Assembly: GCF_001311925.1 (NCBI RefSeq)
Contig: NZ_BBCG01000001.1
Location: 106,589-170,588, forward strand
Reading direction: 5' to 3'
Length of the DNA stretch: 64,000 bases
Source of the DNA: Cellulosilyticum ruminicola JCM 14822
Lineage (GTDB): Bacteria; Bacillota; Clostridia; Lachnospirales; Cellulosilyticaceae
Shown: positions 19,939 to 29,327 of the stretch, piece by piece
Layout of the letters: each line of letters begins with the position of its first letter
Numbering within the stretch: the first letter of the stretch is position 1
The notes under the pieces: generated by a model
Told to the model about the DNA's origin: nothing
Databases searched by the model: none
The model's input: the letters and a program-made list of their open reading frames with translations, nothing else
Position numbers and translations under genes: made by a program

Positions 19939-21726
19939 ATGTCTAAGTATACAATGCATATTTTGGTATGTGGTGGTACAGGGTGTATGTCTTCACATTC
20001 TATCGAAATTGTAGAAAATCTAAAGAAGTACATAGCTAAGACAGGAATGCAGGATATAGTACAGGTACTTAGAACAGGATGTTTCGGTTTCTGTGAAAAA
20101 GGGCCTATTGTAAAAATTTTACCGGATAATACTTTCTATGTACAAGTAAAACCGGAAGATGCAGAAGAAATTATAAAAGAACATATTGTGAAGGGTCGTA
20201 AAGTAGCAAGATTGCTCTATACAGATCCCACTACCGAAAGACACATTTCTGATTCTAAGCATATGGAGTTCTATAAGAAACAGATGCGTGTAGCACTTAG
20301 AAATTGTGGCTTTATTGATCCTACTAATATTGAAGAATATATTGCAAGAGATGGTTATGCGGCATTGGCTAAAGTGTTGACGATGAGTCAGGAAGACGTT
20401 ATTAATGAGGTGAAAAAATCAGGACTGAGAGGACGTGGAGGTGGCGGATTCCCTACAGGTTTAAAATGGGAGTTTGCTTATAAAAATAAGTCTGATCAAA
20501 AGTATGTAGTATGTAATGCAGACGAAGGGGATCCAGGTGCTTTTATGGACCGTTCTATATTAGAGGGGGACCCCAATTCAGTTGTAGAAGCTATGGCGAT
20601 TTGTGGTTATGCTATAGGTGCTCAAAAAGGTTTAGTGTATATTAGAGCAGAATATCCATTAGCGATTAAACGTTTGGAAGCAGCTATTCATTCTGCTAGA
20701 GAATATGGTCTTTTAGGTGAGAATATTTTAGGTACATCCTTTAGTTTTGATATTGAGATACGCTTTGGGGCAGGTGCATTTGTATGTGGTGAAGAAACAG
20801 CTTTGATTCATTCTATGGAAGGCAAAAGAGGAGAACCAACAACGAAGCCACCTTTTCCAGCAGCAAGTGGTTATTGGGGAAAACCAACTAATGTTAATAA
20901 TGTAGAAACATTTGCTAATATCCCAGTGATCTTCTTGAAAGGTGCAGATTGGTTTAATAAGATTGGAACAGAAAAATCTAAGGGGACAAAAGTATTTGCC
21001 CTAGCAGGAAAAATTAATAATGTAGGTCTGATTGAAGTGCCTATGGGAATTACATTAAGAGAAGTTATTTACGATATAGGTGGAGGTATTAAAGATGGTA
21101 AGAAGTTTAAGGCTGTACAAACAGGAGGGCCATCGGGTGGTTGCTTGACAGAAAAAGATTTGAATACACCAATTGACTTTGATAACCTTATTGCAAAAGG
21201 TTCTATGATGGGGTCTGGCGGTATGATTGTTATGGATGAAGATGACTGTATGCCAGCTGTTGCTAAATTCTATCTTGAATTTACAGCAGAAGAATCTTGT
21301 GGTAAATGTACGCCTTGTAGAGTTGGTACAAAACGTCTACTTGAAATCCTTGAAAAGATTGTAGCTGGCAAAGGCACAGAGGGAGATTTGGTGACCTTAG
21401 AAGAGTTAGGCAATACCATTAAAGATACTGCATTATGCGGTTTAGGTCAGACAGCACCGAACCCAGTTTTATCTACACTTAAAGAATTCAAAGCAGAGTA
21501 TATAGCCCATGTAAGGGATAAGAAATGTCCAGCAGGGCAATGCAGTGCGCTGCTCTCATATATGATTACAGATAAATGTATTGGTTGTACAGCATGTGCA
21601 AGGAACTGTCCTGTAAATGCCATTACAGGTGTTGTGAAAAAACAACATACTATTGACCAAAGTAAATGTATTAAATGTGGTGCATGTATAAATAAATGTA
21701 AATTCGACGCTATTATAAAAGGTTAG
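19939..21726 (+). CDS. NuoF/HydB-type flavoprotein subunit
   Basis: 595 residues. In order: thioredoxin-like 2Fe-2S domain (VCGGTGCMSS, TGCFGFCEKGP, residues 1-95); Complex1_51K FMN/NADH domain (LRGRGGGGFPTGLKWEF, NADEGDPGAFMDR, GEETALIHSMEGKRGEP); SLBB; the 4Fe-4S motif SCGKCTPCRVG; and two C-terminal ferredoxin motifs (CIGCTACARNCP, CIKCGACINKC). This is the NADH-oxidising, flavin-containing subunit of the electron-bifurcating hydrogenase type. Ends 11 nt before hydA. Confidence 0.95.
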   Translation: MSKYTMHILVCGGTGCMSSHSIEIVENLKKYIAKTGMQDIVQVLRTGCFGFCEKGPIVKILPDNTFYVQVKPEDAEEIIKEHIVKGRKVARLLYTDPTTERHISDSKHMEFYKKQMRVALRNCGFIDPTNIEEYIARDGYAALAKVLTMSQEDVINEVKKSGLRGRGGGGFPTGLKWEFAYKNKSDQKYVVCNADEGDPGAFMDRSILEGDPNSVVEAMAICGYAIGAQKGLVYIRAEYPLAIKRLEAAIHSAREYGLLGENILGTSFSFDIEIRFGAGAFVCGEETALIHSMEGKRGEPTTKPPFPAASGYWGKPTNVNNVETFANIPVIFLKGADWFNKIGTEKSKGTKVFALAGKINNVGLIEVPMGITLREVIYDIGGGIKDGKKFKAVQTGGPSGGCLTEKDLNTPIDFDNLIAKGSMMGSGGMIVMDEDDCMPAVAKFYLEFTAEESCGKCTPCRVGTKRLLEILEKIVAGKGTEGDLVTLEELGNTIKDTALCGLGQTAPNPVLSTLKEFKAEYIAHVRDKKCPAGQCSALLSYMITDKCIGCTACARNCPVNAITGVVKKQHTIDQSKCIKCGACINKCKFDAIIKG

Positions 21727-21737
21727 GGGGAGAGGAG

Positions 21738-23492
21738 ATGGCACAAGTTAAAGTTACCATTGATGGAATTACGCTAGAAGTACCTAAAGAATATACAGTG
21801 TTAGAAGCAGCCCAAAAAGCAAATATTGATATTCCCACACTTTGCTATTTAAACTTACATGAAACAAGTATGAAAAGTAATAAGGCTTCTTGCCGTGTCT
21901 GCGTGGTTGAAGTAGAAGGCAGACGTAACTTAGCACCAGCCTGCGTAACACCTATTACAGAGGGCATGGTTATAAAAACTAATACCATGCGAGTGCTTAA
22001 GGCAAGAAAAAAGATTGTTGAACTTTTGTTATCAGATCATCCAAAAGATTGTTTAGTCTGCACCAAGGCAGGAGATTGTGAACTACAGAATTTAGTTGAG
22101 AAATTTGGCATCAGAAATAGCAGCGAAATTAATAAAGGTGAACAATCTACTTATCCTATTGATCAAAGTTATTCTTTAATAAGAGATATGGATAAGTGTG
22201 TGATGTGTAGGCGCTGTGAAACCATGTGTAATCAGGTGCAAAGTGTAGGTGCATTAGCAGGAGTAGAACGTGGTTTTAAAGCTATTGTAGGTACAGCTTT
22301 TAATAAGCCAATTATGGAAACAGTATGCACTCATTGCGGTCAATGTGTAGCAGTTTGTCCAACAGGAGCCCTTACTGAACGTGAAAATATAGATGAGGTG
22401 GTTAAAGCTATTGCTAATCCACATAAAAAGGTAATCGTACAAGTAGCACCAGCGGTAAGGGTGGCATTAGGTGAAGATTTTGATTATCCAGCAGGGAGTA
22501 TTGTAACAGGTAAAATGGTAGCTGCTTTAAAGCAGATTGGATTTGATTATGTGTTCGATACAGACTTTGCAGCAGATGTGACGATTATGGAGGAAGGAGC
22601 TGAACTTGTAAGCCGTATTGAGAAAGTACTTAAAAGAGAAACTGATGTGAAACTTCCTATTTTAACAAGTTGTTGTCCAGCATGGGTGAATTTCTATGAA
22701 ACTCAGTTTACGGATTTATTAGATTTACCTTCTACAGCACGTTCACCACAACAAATATTTGGCGCAATAGCTAAATCTTATTTCTCAGAAAAAATGAATA
22801 TTCCTAAAGAAGATATGGTAGTTGTTTCAGTTATGCCATGTCTTGCAAAGAAATATGAGGTAGAAAGGCCAGAATTTAATCATGATGTAGATATTAGTAT
22901 TTCAACAAGAGAACTTGCACGTTTGATTAAGCAAATGAATATTAATTTTGAGAGTCTAAAAGAAGCTGAATTTGATAGACCCTTAGGTGAATCCAGTGGT
23001 GCAGGTATTATTTTTGGTACAACGGGTGGTGTCATTGAAGCAGCAGTAAGAACAGCTTATGAAAAAATCACAGGTGAAAGTCTAGAAAAAATAGATTTTT
23101 ATGAGCTCAGGGGATTTGAAGGAGTTAGAACAGCCACCGTTAAAGCGGGGGATTTAGAAATCAATATTGGCATTGCTCATGGACTTAAAAATGCAAGGAT
23201 GATTATGGATGAAATTCGTGCAGGCAATCCAAGAAACTTACATGCAATAGAAGTTATGGCATGTCCTGGAGGATGTATTGGTGGTGCTGGGCAGCCTTAT
23301 CACCATGGTGATGGTGAGATTTTACAAAAGAGACGTCAAGCACTTTATAAAGATGACGTAGCAAATGAAATTCGTAAGTCTCATGAAAATTCAGAAGTAA
23401 TTGCACTTTATGATACTTACTTAAAGACACCAATAAGTGAAAAGGCACATGCATTATTACACACTTATTATAAAGCACAAGAACGCATCTAG
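21738..23492 (+). CDS. hydA: NADH-linked [FeFe] hydrogenase catalytic subunit
   Basis: 584 residues. An N-terminal 2Fe-2S plant-ferredoxin-like domain (CYLNLHE, CRVCVVEVEG), the His-Cys 4Fe-4S motif (HPKDCLVCTKAGDCELQ), and two 4Fe-4S motifs (CVMCRRCETMC, CTHCGQCVAVCP) precede the H-cluster domain. That domain has complete catalytic motifs TSCCPAW, MPCLAKKYE and ACPGGCIGGAGQP. Intact motifs, including the proton-relay Cys, indicate an active hydrogenase, in contrast to the paralogue at 16621. With the NuoE and NuoF types it should reversibly couple H2 to NADH plus ferredoxin. A terminator follows at 23514. Confidence 0.95.
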   Translation: MAQVKVTIDGITLEVPKEYTVLEAAQKANIDIPTLCYLNLHETSMKSNKASCRVCVVEVEGRRNLAPACVTPITEGMVIKTNTMRVLKARKKIVELLLSDHPKDCLVCTKAGDCELQNLVEKFGIRNSSEINKGEQSTYPIDQSYSLIRDMDKCVMCRRCETMCNQVQSVGALAGVERGFKAIVGTAFNKPIMETVCTHCGQCVAVCPTGALTERENIDEVVKAIANPHKKVIVQVAPAVRVALGEDFDYPAGSIVTGKMVAALKQIGFDYVFDTDFAADVTIMEEGAELVSRIEKVLKRETDVKLPILTSCCPAWVNFYETQFTDLLDLPSTARSPQQIFGAIAKSYFSEKMNIPKEDMVVVSVMPCLAKKYEVERPEFNHDVDISISTRELARLIKQMNINFESLKEAEFDRPLGESSGAGIIFGTTGGVIEAAVRTAYEKITGESLEKIDFYELRGFEGVRTATVKAGDLEINIGIAHGLKNARMIMDEIRAGNPRNLHAIEVMACPGGCIGGAGQPYHHGDGEILQKRRQALYKDDVANEIRKSHENSEVIALYDTYLKTPISEKAHALLHTYYKAQERI

Positions 23493-23513
23493 ATATAAAT
23501 TAGATATGAAATT

Positions 23514-23550
23514 AAAAGGGCTACGCTGATAAAATACGTAACCCTTTTTA
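23514..23550 (+). terminator. Terminator after hydA
   Basis: AAAAGGG-c-TACG pairs with CGTA-a-CCCTTTT (one mismatch) and is followed by TTTTTA. Confidence 0.75.
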
Positions 23551-23585
23551 CAAATGAAGTATGTTTATAAGGGAAAGGAGAGCAC

Positions 23586-23875
23586 ATGAAAACGATTTAA
23601 ATTTGTATTGGAAGTACTTGCTATCTTAAAGAATCTTATGAAGTGATTGAAATTTTTAAAAAGCTTATTGTGAAATATCATCTAGAAGAGGTTATTGAAT
23701 TGACAGGAGCATTTTGTACAGGAAATTGTACAAAAGCTGTAGCAGTTTATAAAGGCATGGCGGAAGTCAATATGTGTTTACCTTTTATGCGTCAAAAGCA
23801 GAAACATTAACTAATATGATTATAATGATTAATGAAAAGCTAGAGATTTTAGAAACTAATCCTTACAAAACTTAA
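23586..23875 (+). pseudogene. Broken thioredoxin-like (2Fe-2S) ferredoxin
   Basis: AAAGGAG and ATG 23586 are intact, but codon 5 is TAA (23598-23600). The same frame continues ICIGSTCYLKESYEVIEIFKK and GAFCTGNCTKA, i.e. the C-x4-C and C-x3-C pairs of an HndB/NuoE-like 2Fe-2S protein. Near 23790 a frame change restores FYASKAETL. It is related to the ferredoxin genes upstream and was probably the start of a second transcription unit of the hydrogenase locus. Confidence 0.7.
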
Positions 23876-23904
23876 AAAACTGATACAAGAAGAGGATTAA
23901 AAAT

Positions 23905-25020
23905 ATGAGATTTTTGGGTGGGAAGTTTAAATAAACATGGAGAAGAGCTATGCGGAGACAAGGTAGAATTTTTTAAGGCGAAGAAAGTGCTTTCAGATGG
24001 TTTAGGAAGTAGGATAAAAGCTAATATACTTGCCACGCTTATAGTAAAGATTGCTATGACCATGCTATATGCAAAAGGAAGGATTAGCATTAGAAGAAGC
24101 AGTGGATACTATCATATATACATTACCTATTTGTTCAGTAAGAAAGTTAGCTTATTCAACTTTTACAATTGTAAAGGTAGATTAAAGTGGCATGGTGTAT
24201 ATTACAGAGTTTGATAATCCAAGTCTATTTTTTATAAGAGAGGATAAAATTTGTTCAAACTAAAGAAATTAATGGACGGCTTATTAAAGAGAGTCATTTT
24301 GCCCTGCAGGAAAAAGATACATTGTTTTTTGTAAGTGATGGCGTATTCATGCTGGTGTAGGTATGGTGCTGAACTTAGGATGAAGTTGGAGAGAAGTTGC
24401 TAATTATCTTCAGGAGCTAGGAACTTCGATGCTCTCGGCTAAAAAGATTACTTCATCTTTATTAGGTGTATGTGAGGATTTATATATTAATCAGCCAGGG
24501 GATGATACAACTGTTGTGACTATGCAGGCTATTAAGCCAAGAGAAGCAGTTTTATTTTCAGGACTGCCTAAAGATAGTAAAAATGATACACTGATTCATG
24601 CAAAGCAGAGGAAAAAATTATTTGTGGAGGGATGCGGCTAATATTGCAGCAAGAATATTAGGCAGGGAAATTAAAACAAGTATTGAAAATTGACCGTAGT
24701 ATTCCACCTATCGGTTATGTAGAGGGAATAGACCTAGTGACAGAAGGCGTTTTAACAATCGGAGTAGCAATACAAAAGTTGGAAAGGTTACAAGGTAGTA
24801 ATGATTTTGAAATTTTATATGGTAAAGATGTGCTTCAAAGTTAGCAAGAATGTTATTTGAGGAATGTACACATATTAAGTTTTTAGTAGGGCAAGCCATT
24901 AATCAGGCTTATCAAAATCCGGATTTTCCAGATACATTGAGTATTAAATTTAATGTTTTAAAAAGATTGCAGATAGTTTTAACTGAACTTGGAAAAATAG
25001 TTACAATTGCATATTATTGA
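23905..25020 (+). pseudogene. Decayed SpoIIE-type PP2C phosphatase
   Basis: Fragments in several frames join into a SpoIIE-family phosphatase: [61 protein letters not shown], and GDDTTVVTMQA (23900-24540), followed by a C-terminal region (ANIAARIL, PPIGYVEGIDLVTEGVLTIG, LARMLFEECTHI). Frameshifts or stops interrupt it at least six times, so it is a true pseudogene. PP2C phosphatases pair with RsbW-like kinases such as the one at 16196. Its loss would leave the hydrogenase-linked partner switch incomplete. Confidence 0.75.
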
Positions 25021-25126
25021 GAATGAATAATTTGTAAAACTTATATTATACTATACAGTAGGGTAAAGTTTGGTATATAATTATGTAATATAATACAAAA
25101 TTTAATTATGGTATAAGGAGAAAGAC

Positions 25127-26533
25127 ATGTCAGAAGAAGTAAAAGAATTAAAAAAAGAATATAAAAATGTATGGGAATCATATAAAAGATCAGATTTAGA
25201 GGCTTTATTTACTTATGGTGAACGCTATAGACAATTTATTTCTGAGAATAAAACAGAGCGTGAATGTGTACGTAGTATGATTAAAAAAGCAGAAGCAGCA
25301 GGATATCGTAATATTGAAACACTTATTGGTGGAGATGTTATGTTAAGAACTGGTGATAAAGTATATGCAAATTATAATGATAAAACACTTATCTTATTCT
25401 GTATTGGTCACAGACCACTTTCAGAAGGCTTAAACTTATTAGGTGCGCATTTAGACTCACCAAGATTAGATTTAAAACCAAATCCACTTTATGAAGATAC
25501 TGATTTTGCTATGTTTAAAACACACTATTATGGTGGTGTTAAAAAATATCAATGGGTTACAATGCCACTTGCCATTCATGGGATAGTTGTAAAACAAAAT
25601 GGTGAAGTTGTAAACGTAACAGTAGGTGAAGAAGAAACAGATCCAGTAGTAGGAATTTCAGATTTGCTTATTCATTTAGCAAATGAACAAATGGGGAAAA
25701 AATTAAGTGAAGCGATTAAAGGGGAAGACCTTAATGTTTGTTTAGGAACTATGCCACTTGAAGGAGAAGAAAAAAATAAAGTAAAAGCAAATATTTTGAA
25801 GCTTCTTCATGAAAAGTATGGTATAGTGGAAGAAGACCTTGTTTCTGCTGAATTACAAATTGTACCAGCGGGGCCAGCACGTGATTATGGTCTTGATCGC
25901 AGTATGATTATTGGTTATGGTCAAGATGACCGCGTATGTAGTTATGCGTCTTTTGAAGCACAACTTGAAGTAACAAATCCAGTTAAAACAACAGCTACAG
26001 TACTTGTAGATAAAGAAGAGATTGGAAGCGTAGGTGCTTCAGGTATGCAATCTAAATTCTTTGAAAATATGGTTGCAGAAGTACTTGAACTTGTAGGCGA
26101 TTATTCTAGCTTAAAATTACGTAGAACGCTTGCAAACTCTAAAATGCTTTCATCAGATGTAACAGCAGGTTATGATCCAAATCACCCAAGTGTTCTTGAA
26201 AAAAATAATGCTGCTTACTTTGGCAAAGGTGTTGTATTTAATAAATACACAGGTTCAAGAGGTAAATCAGGTTCTAATGATGCAAATGCTGAATATGTAG
26301 CAGAACTTAGAAATATCATGGCACAAAACAATGTAACATGGCAAACTTCAGAACTTGGTCGCATTGACCTTGGTGGTGGCGGTACAATTGCGTATATCCT
26401 TGCAAATTATGGTATGGAAGTAATCGATTGTGGTGTACCTGTACACAGCATGCATGCACCTTGGGAAATCACAAGCAAGGCTGATTTATATGAAATGAGA
26501 AAAGCATACATTGCTTTCTTAAAAAATGCATAA
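25127..26533 (+). CDS. M18 family aminopeptidase
   Basis: 468-residue metallo-aminopeptidase of the M18 (aspartyl aminopeptidase-like) family. Metal-site segments are visible: LGAHLDSPRLDLKPNPLYE, VDKEEIGSVGASGMQSKFFE, the DVTAGYDPNHP stretch, GKSGSNDANAE and a C-terminal VPVHSMHAPWE. Cytosolic; removes N-terminal residues from peptides. AAGGAGAAAGAC before ATG 25127. It stands alone with AT-rich intergenic DNA on both sides. Confidence 0.93.
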   Translation: MSEEVKELKKEYKNVWESYKRSDLEALFTYGERYRQFISENKTERECVRSMIKKAEAAGYRNIETLIGGDVMLRTGDKVYANYNDKTLILFCIGHRPLSEGLNLLGAHLDSPRLDLKPNPLYEDTDFAMFKTHYYGGVKKYQWVTMPLAIHGIVVKQNGEVVNVTVGEEETDPVVGISDLLIHLANEQMGKKLSEAIKGEDLNVCLGTMPLEGEEKNKVKANILKLLHEKYGIVEEDLVSAELQIVPAGPARDYGLDRSMIIGYGQDDRVCSYASFEAQLEVTNPVKTTATVLVDKEEIGSVGASGMQSKFFENMVAEVLELVGDYSSLKLRRTLANSKMLSSDVTAGYDPNHPSVLEKNNAAYFGKGVVFNKYTGSRGKSGSNDANAEYVAELRNIMAQNNVTWQTSELGRIDLGGGGTIAYILANYGMEVIDCGVPVHSMHAPWEITSKADLYEMRKAYIAFLKNA

Positions 26534-26555
26534 ATTTAAATGATGCATAAAAAAC

Positions 26556-26587
26556 TTACATCATGTATAAAAGCATATACAATGTAA
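26556..26587 (+). repeat. Imperfect intergenic hairpin before ppiB
   Basis: TTACAT-cat-GTATA pairs with TATAC-a-ATGTAA around a 6-nt loop in the M18-ppiB gap. No T-run follows, so termination is doubtful. Confidence 0.3.
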
Positions 26588-26620
26588 AATAAGTAGAACA
26601 CACATTAAAGGAGAATTAAA

Positions 26621-27139
26621 ATGGAAAACCCAATTGTAACATTTACTATGGAAGATGGCGCACAAATGATCGCTGAACTTTATCCAGAAGTAGCACCAGA
26701 AAGTGTAAAAAACTTCATTTCACTTATTCAAAAAGGATTTTATGATGGTCTTACATTCCACCGCATTATTCCAGGATTCATGATTCAAGGTGGATGCCCA
26801 GAAGGTAGTGGAATGGGTGGCCCAGGTTACTGCATCAAAGGAGAATTTGCATCAAACGGATTCAAAAATGATCTTAAACACACAAGAGGTGTACTTTCAA
26901 TGGCACGTGCAATGAACCCTAACTCAGCTGGTTCACAATTCTTTATTATGCATGCTGCTGCACCACACTTAGATGGTGATTACGCTGCATTTGGTAAAGT
27001 AATTGAAGGTATGGATACTGTAGATTACATTGCTAAAACACCTACAACATACGGAGATAAACCCAAAAATCCAGTTGTTATTAAATCAGTAACAGTAGAT
27101 ACAAAAGGTCAAACATTCGAAGAGCCTAATAAATTCTAG
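26621..27139 (+). CDS. ppiB: Cytoplasmic cyclophilin-type peptidyl-prolyl isomerase
   Basis: 172 residues with a complete cyclophilin core: FHRIIPGFMIQGG (catalytic Arg), GVLSMARAMNPNSAGSQFFI and LDGDYAAFGKVIEGMD. Catalyses cis-trans isomerisation of proline peptide bonds. No signal sequence. GGAG precedes the ATG. A diverged, membrane-anchored paralogue lies 2.6 kb downstream at 29768. Ten nt before the dipeptidase gene, so the two may be co-transcribed. Confidence 0.95.
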   Translation: MENPIVTFTMEDGAQMIAELYPEVAPESVKNFISLIQKGFYDGLTFHRIIPGFMIQGGCPEGSGMGGPGYCIKGEFASNGFKNDLKHTRGVLSMARAMNPNSAGSQFFIMHAAAPHLDGDYAAFGKVIEGMDTVDYIAKTPTTYGDKPKNPVVIKSVTVDTKGQTFEEPNKF

Positions 27140-27148
27140 GAGGGAAAT

Positions 27149-28069
27149 ATGCCATTTATAGATATGCATTGTGATACGATTGACAGACTCTATAACGACA
27201 AAACCCATTTATTTTCTAATGATTATCACATTGACATTTATAAATTACGTGCAAGTAAGTATTTCGCACAATGGTTTGCCTTATATTCAGATATTCAAAA
27301 GGTACAAGAGTCTTTAATGGATTATGTCAAGCATATGCGTGATTATTTTCTTCAAGAGATTGAAAGTAATAAAGATCAAATAGGGCTTGCTACAAATTAT
27401 GAAGAATATATGGATTTGAGAAACAAAGGGAAGCTTGCAGCGTTTTTATCCTTAGAAGAAGCCGCACCTATCGGTAATGATATTAATGAGCTAGATACAT
27501 TATGGCAGATGGGTGTCCGTATGATGACATTTACGTGGAATCATAAAAATCAATTAGGTGCACCACATAGTATGAAAGAAGGGCTTAGTCCCTTTGGCAA
27601 GCAAGTGGCTGATAGGCTCAATGATTATAAAATATTAGTAGATATCTCTCATTTATCAGAACAAGGTGTACGAGATTTAGCTACTATTTATAAAAAAACA
27701 ATTATGGCATCCCATTGTAATGCATATGCTTTGATGCCGCATAGTCGTAATTTATCTGATGATACGATTCGTCTTATTGCTAGTGCTGGAGGAGTTATAG
27801 GGGTTAATTTTTATAGTGTCTTTCTAAACGGCAGTGATGAGAGTCTGGTAGAGGATATTGTACGTCATATAGATCATTTCTATAAAGTAGGAGGCAAAGA
27901 AGTTCTAGCATTAGGTACAGACTTTGATGGGATGGATTGTAAACTTGAAGTATGTGATGCAGGGAAAATGGATAAACTAGTAGCAAGATTGTCTAAAAAG
28001 TATTCTGGTGATGTAATAGATGCAATAACTTATGGCAATGCTGAGCGGCTTATAAAAGAAAATTTATAA
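27149..28069 (+). CDS. M19 family membrane dipeptidase (renal dipeptidase-like)
   Basis: 306 residues. Zinc and active-site segments of M19: MHCDTIDRL near the start, LSLEEAAPIGND, VDISHLSEQG, ASHCNAYALMPHSRNLSD and LGTDFDG. Hydrolyses dipeptides, sometimes D-amino-acid-containing ones. No signal peptide, so cytosolic here. AGGAGGG lies before ATG 27149; 9 nt after ppiB. Confidence 0.92.
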   Translation: MPFIDMHCDTIDRLYNDKTHLFSNDYHIDIYKLRASKYFAQWFALYSDIQKVQESLMDYVKHMRDYFLQEIESNKDQIGLATNYEEYMDLRNKGKLAAFLSLEEAAPIGNDINELDTLWQMGVRMMTFTWNHKNQLGAPHSMKEGLSPFGKQVADRLNDYKILVDISHLSEQGVRDLATIYKKTIMASHCNAYALMPHSRNLSDDTIRLIASAGGVIGVNFYSVFLNGSDESLVEDIVRHIDHFYKVGGKEVLALGTDFDGMDCKLEVCDAGKMDKLVARLSKKYSGDVIDAITYGNAERLIKENL

Positions 28070-28075
28070 GAAGTC

Positions 28076-28105
28076 TTGGTAAAATTTCTCAAACTATGTT
28101 ATAAT
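28076..28105 (+). promoter_or_regulatory. Promoter of the DUF1292 gene
   Basis: TTGGTA (28076-28081), an 18-bp spacer, and an extended -10 TGTTATAAT ending at 28105. Confidence 0.6.
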
Positions 28106-28138
28106 CGAATCTGAATCTTTCCTAAGGAGGACTTAAAA

Positions 28139-28486
28139 ATGGAAGAAAACAAAAACCATGATTGCTGCGGTTGCGGTGAACACGAACATGAAGGTTGCGG
28201 TTGCGGCGGACACGATGAAGAAGAAACATTAATCTACGTAACATTTGAAGATGAAAATGAAGAAGTACCTTGTGCTGTTCTTGACATTTTTGAATGTGAA
28301 GGTAGAGAATACATTGCAATCGTACCTGCTGATCAAGTAGAAAGCGAAGAAGCAGAAGTTCTCTTCTATCGTTATTCAGAAGATGGTGAAGAAGTAAAAT
28401 TAGACGATATCGAAACAGACGAAGAATGGGATGCTGTAGCAGCATTATTTGATTCAAATTTCTTTGCTGATTATGATGAAGAATAA
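28139..28486 (+). CDS. DUF1292 family protein with Cys/His-rich N-terminus
   Basis: 115 residues, highly acidic. Residues 30-115 match DUF1292/YrzB (YVTFEDENEEVPCAVLDIFECEGREYIAIVP, EEVLFYRYSEDG-type strand). The first 27 residues are an unusual cluster of CCGCG, HEHEGCGCGG and H residues that could bind metal. This tail is absent from the Bacillus-type short form as I know it. AAGGAGG before ATG 28139 and its own promoter. Function of the family unknown. Confidence 0.85.
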   Translation: MEENKNHDCCGCGEHEHEGCGCGGHDEEETLIYVTFEDENEEVPCAVLDIFECEGREYIAIVPADQVESEEAEVLFYRYSEDGEEVKLDDIETDEEWDAVAALFDSNFFADYDEE

Positions 28487-28494
28487 TTTATAAT

Positions 28495-28573
28495 TTAACT
28501 TAATGACATTGAGCTTAGGTCCTGTTTTTTTATTAAGAGGAAAGACATTCTTAAAACAATGTCATTAAGTTAA
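28495..28573. repeat. 17-bp perfect inverted repeat
   Basis: 28495-28511 (TTAACTTAATGACATTG) is the exact reverse complement of 28557-28573. The second arm is part of the left end of the IS remnant; a third copy (TAACTTAATGACATT) sits at its right end, 29583-29597. The outer arm probably derives from another insertion of a related element. It could also fold as a hairpin behind the DUF1292 gene. Confidence 0.75.
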
Positions 28574-28597
28574 GACATTGCTTCTAAGATTTCTTAA

Positions 28598-28635
28598 AAT
28601 AACCAAGTACTTATTATAGGTACTTGGTTATTTTT
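28598..28635 (+). terminator. Terminator-like stem inside the IS left end
   Basis: AATAACCAAGTAC/GTACTTGGTTATT, 13 bp, followed by TTTTT. IS elements often carry such stems to block read-through from the flank. Confidence 0.65.
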
Positions 28636-28701
28636 GTGCGAAAAAAGCTTAACAAAGTATAGAAAATTTGCGGCGAAGCCCCTCGTTGAGGAGGTGTTGT
28701 G

Positions 28702-29327
28702 ATGAATACACACGCAAATGAACTAAAAAATTGTTTAATAGAAATTACAAAAGAAATGAGTAGCAACCCTCAGGAATTTTCTACTCTGGAAAAAGGTTGT
28801 TTTATGCTAAACGAAATGATTATTCCACTGCCTTATTTCAAGGCTACCATCTATAGCTAATAGACGATAATGTGATAGGAAAAAATCATGTATCAATATT
28901 ACATTTAAATGCTGCTTTTGATGTAGAAACTAATCAGTTTGTAGATGCAGTTGTTCAAAAAGGAATCAAAGAAAATGAGTGTAGTGCGGCTTGTGAGCTT
29001 GTAGATAGGCTTTCAGAAAAGTATCCCGTTATCATTATGGCTAATAATGGATATGAGAACTATAATCTATTCGCTCATATTGAAGAACGACTTTTTGATT
29101 ATGTCATCAGAATCAAGGATGTTAAAAGTAACGGTATACTTTTACAGGAAATCGATGTTCGTTTGGTGATGTATAACTTCAATATGTCTATTACATTAAA
29201 AACGCCATTAAAAGAAAAAGGCAAAGAAAAAGACCTAAAGCACCACCTTCAGGTCAATTTCACGCAGGCTACAAAAATCTGTCTGCATTTTTTTAGCTCA
29301 GAAAATTGGAGCCAACATATGATATAA
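28702..29327 (+). pseudogene. IS4-family transposase remnant
   Basis: A 52-codon N-terminal piece (28702-28860, after GGAGG) is followed in another frame by 28872-29327. There, LHLNAAFDVETNQFVDAVVQKG, ENECSAACELVDRLS, MANNGYENYNLFAHIEER and YVIRIKDVKSNG match the DDE core of IS4-type transposases. The usual DRGYES has become NNGYEN, losing the catalytic Asp, and large segments before and after are deleted. Confidence 0.7.

Noticed and set aside
28598..28635. Stem as a riboswitch
   Set aside because: It is a plain terminator-like hairpin within the IS end, with no conserved core.
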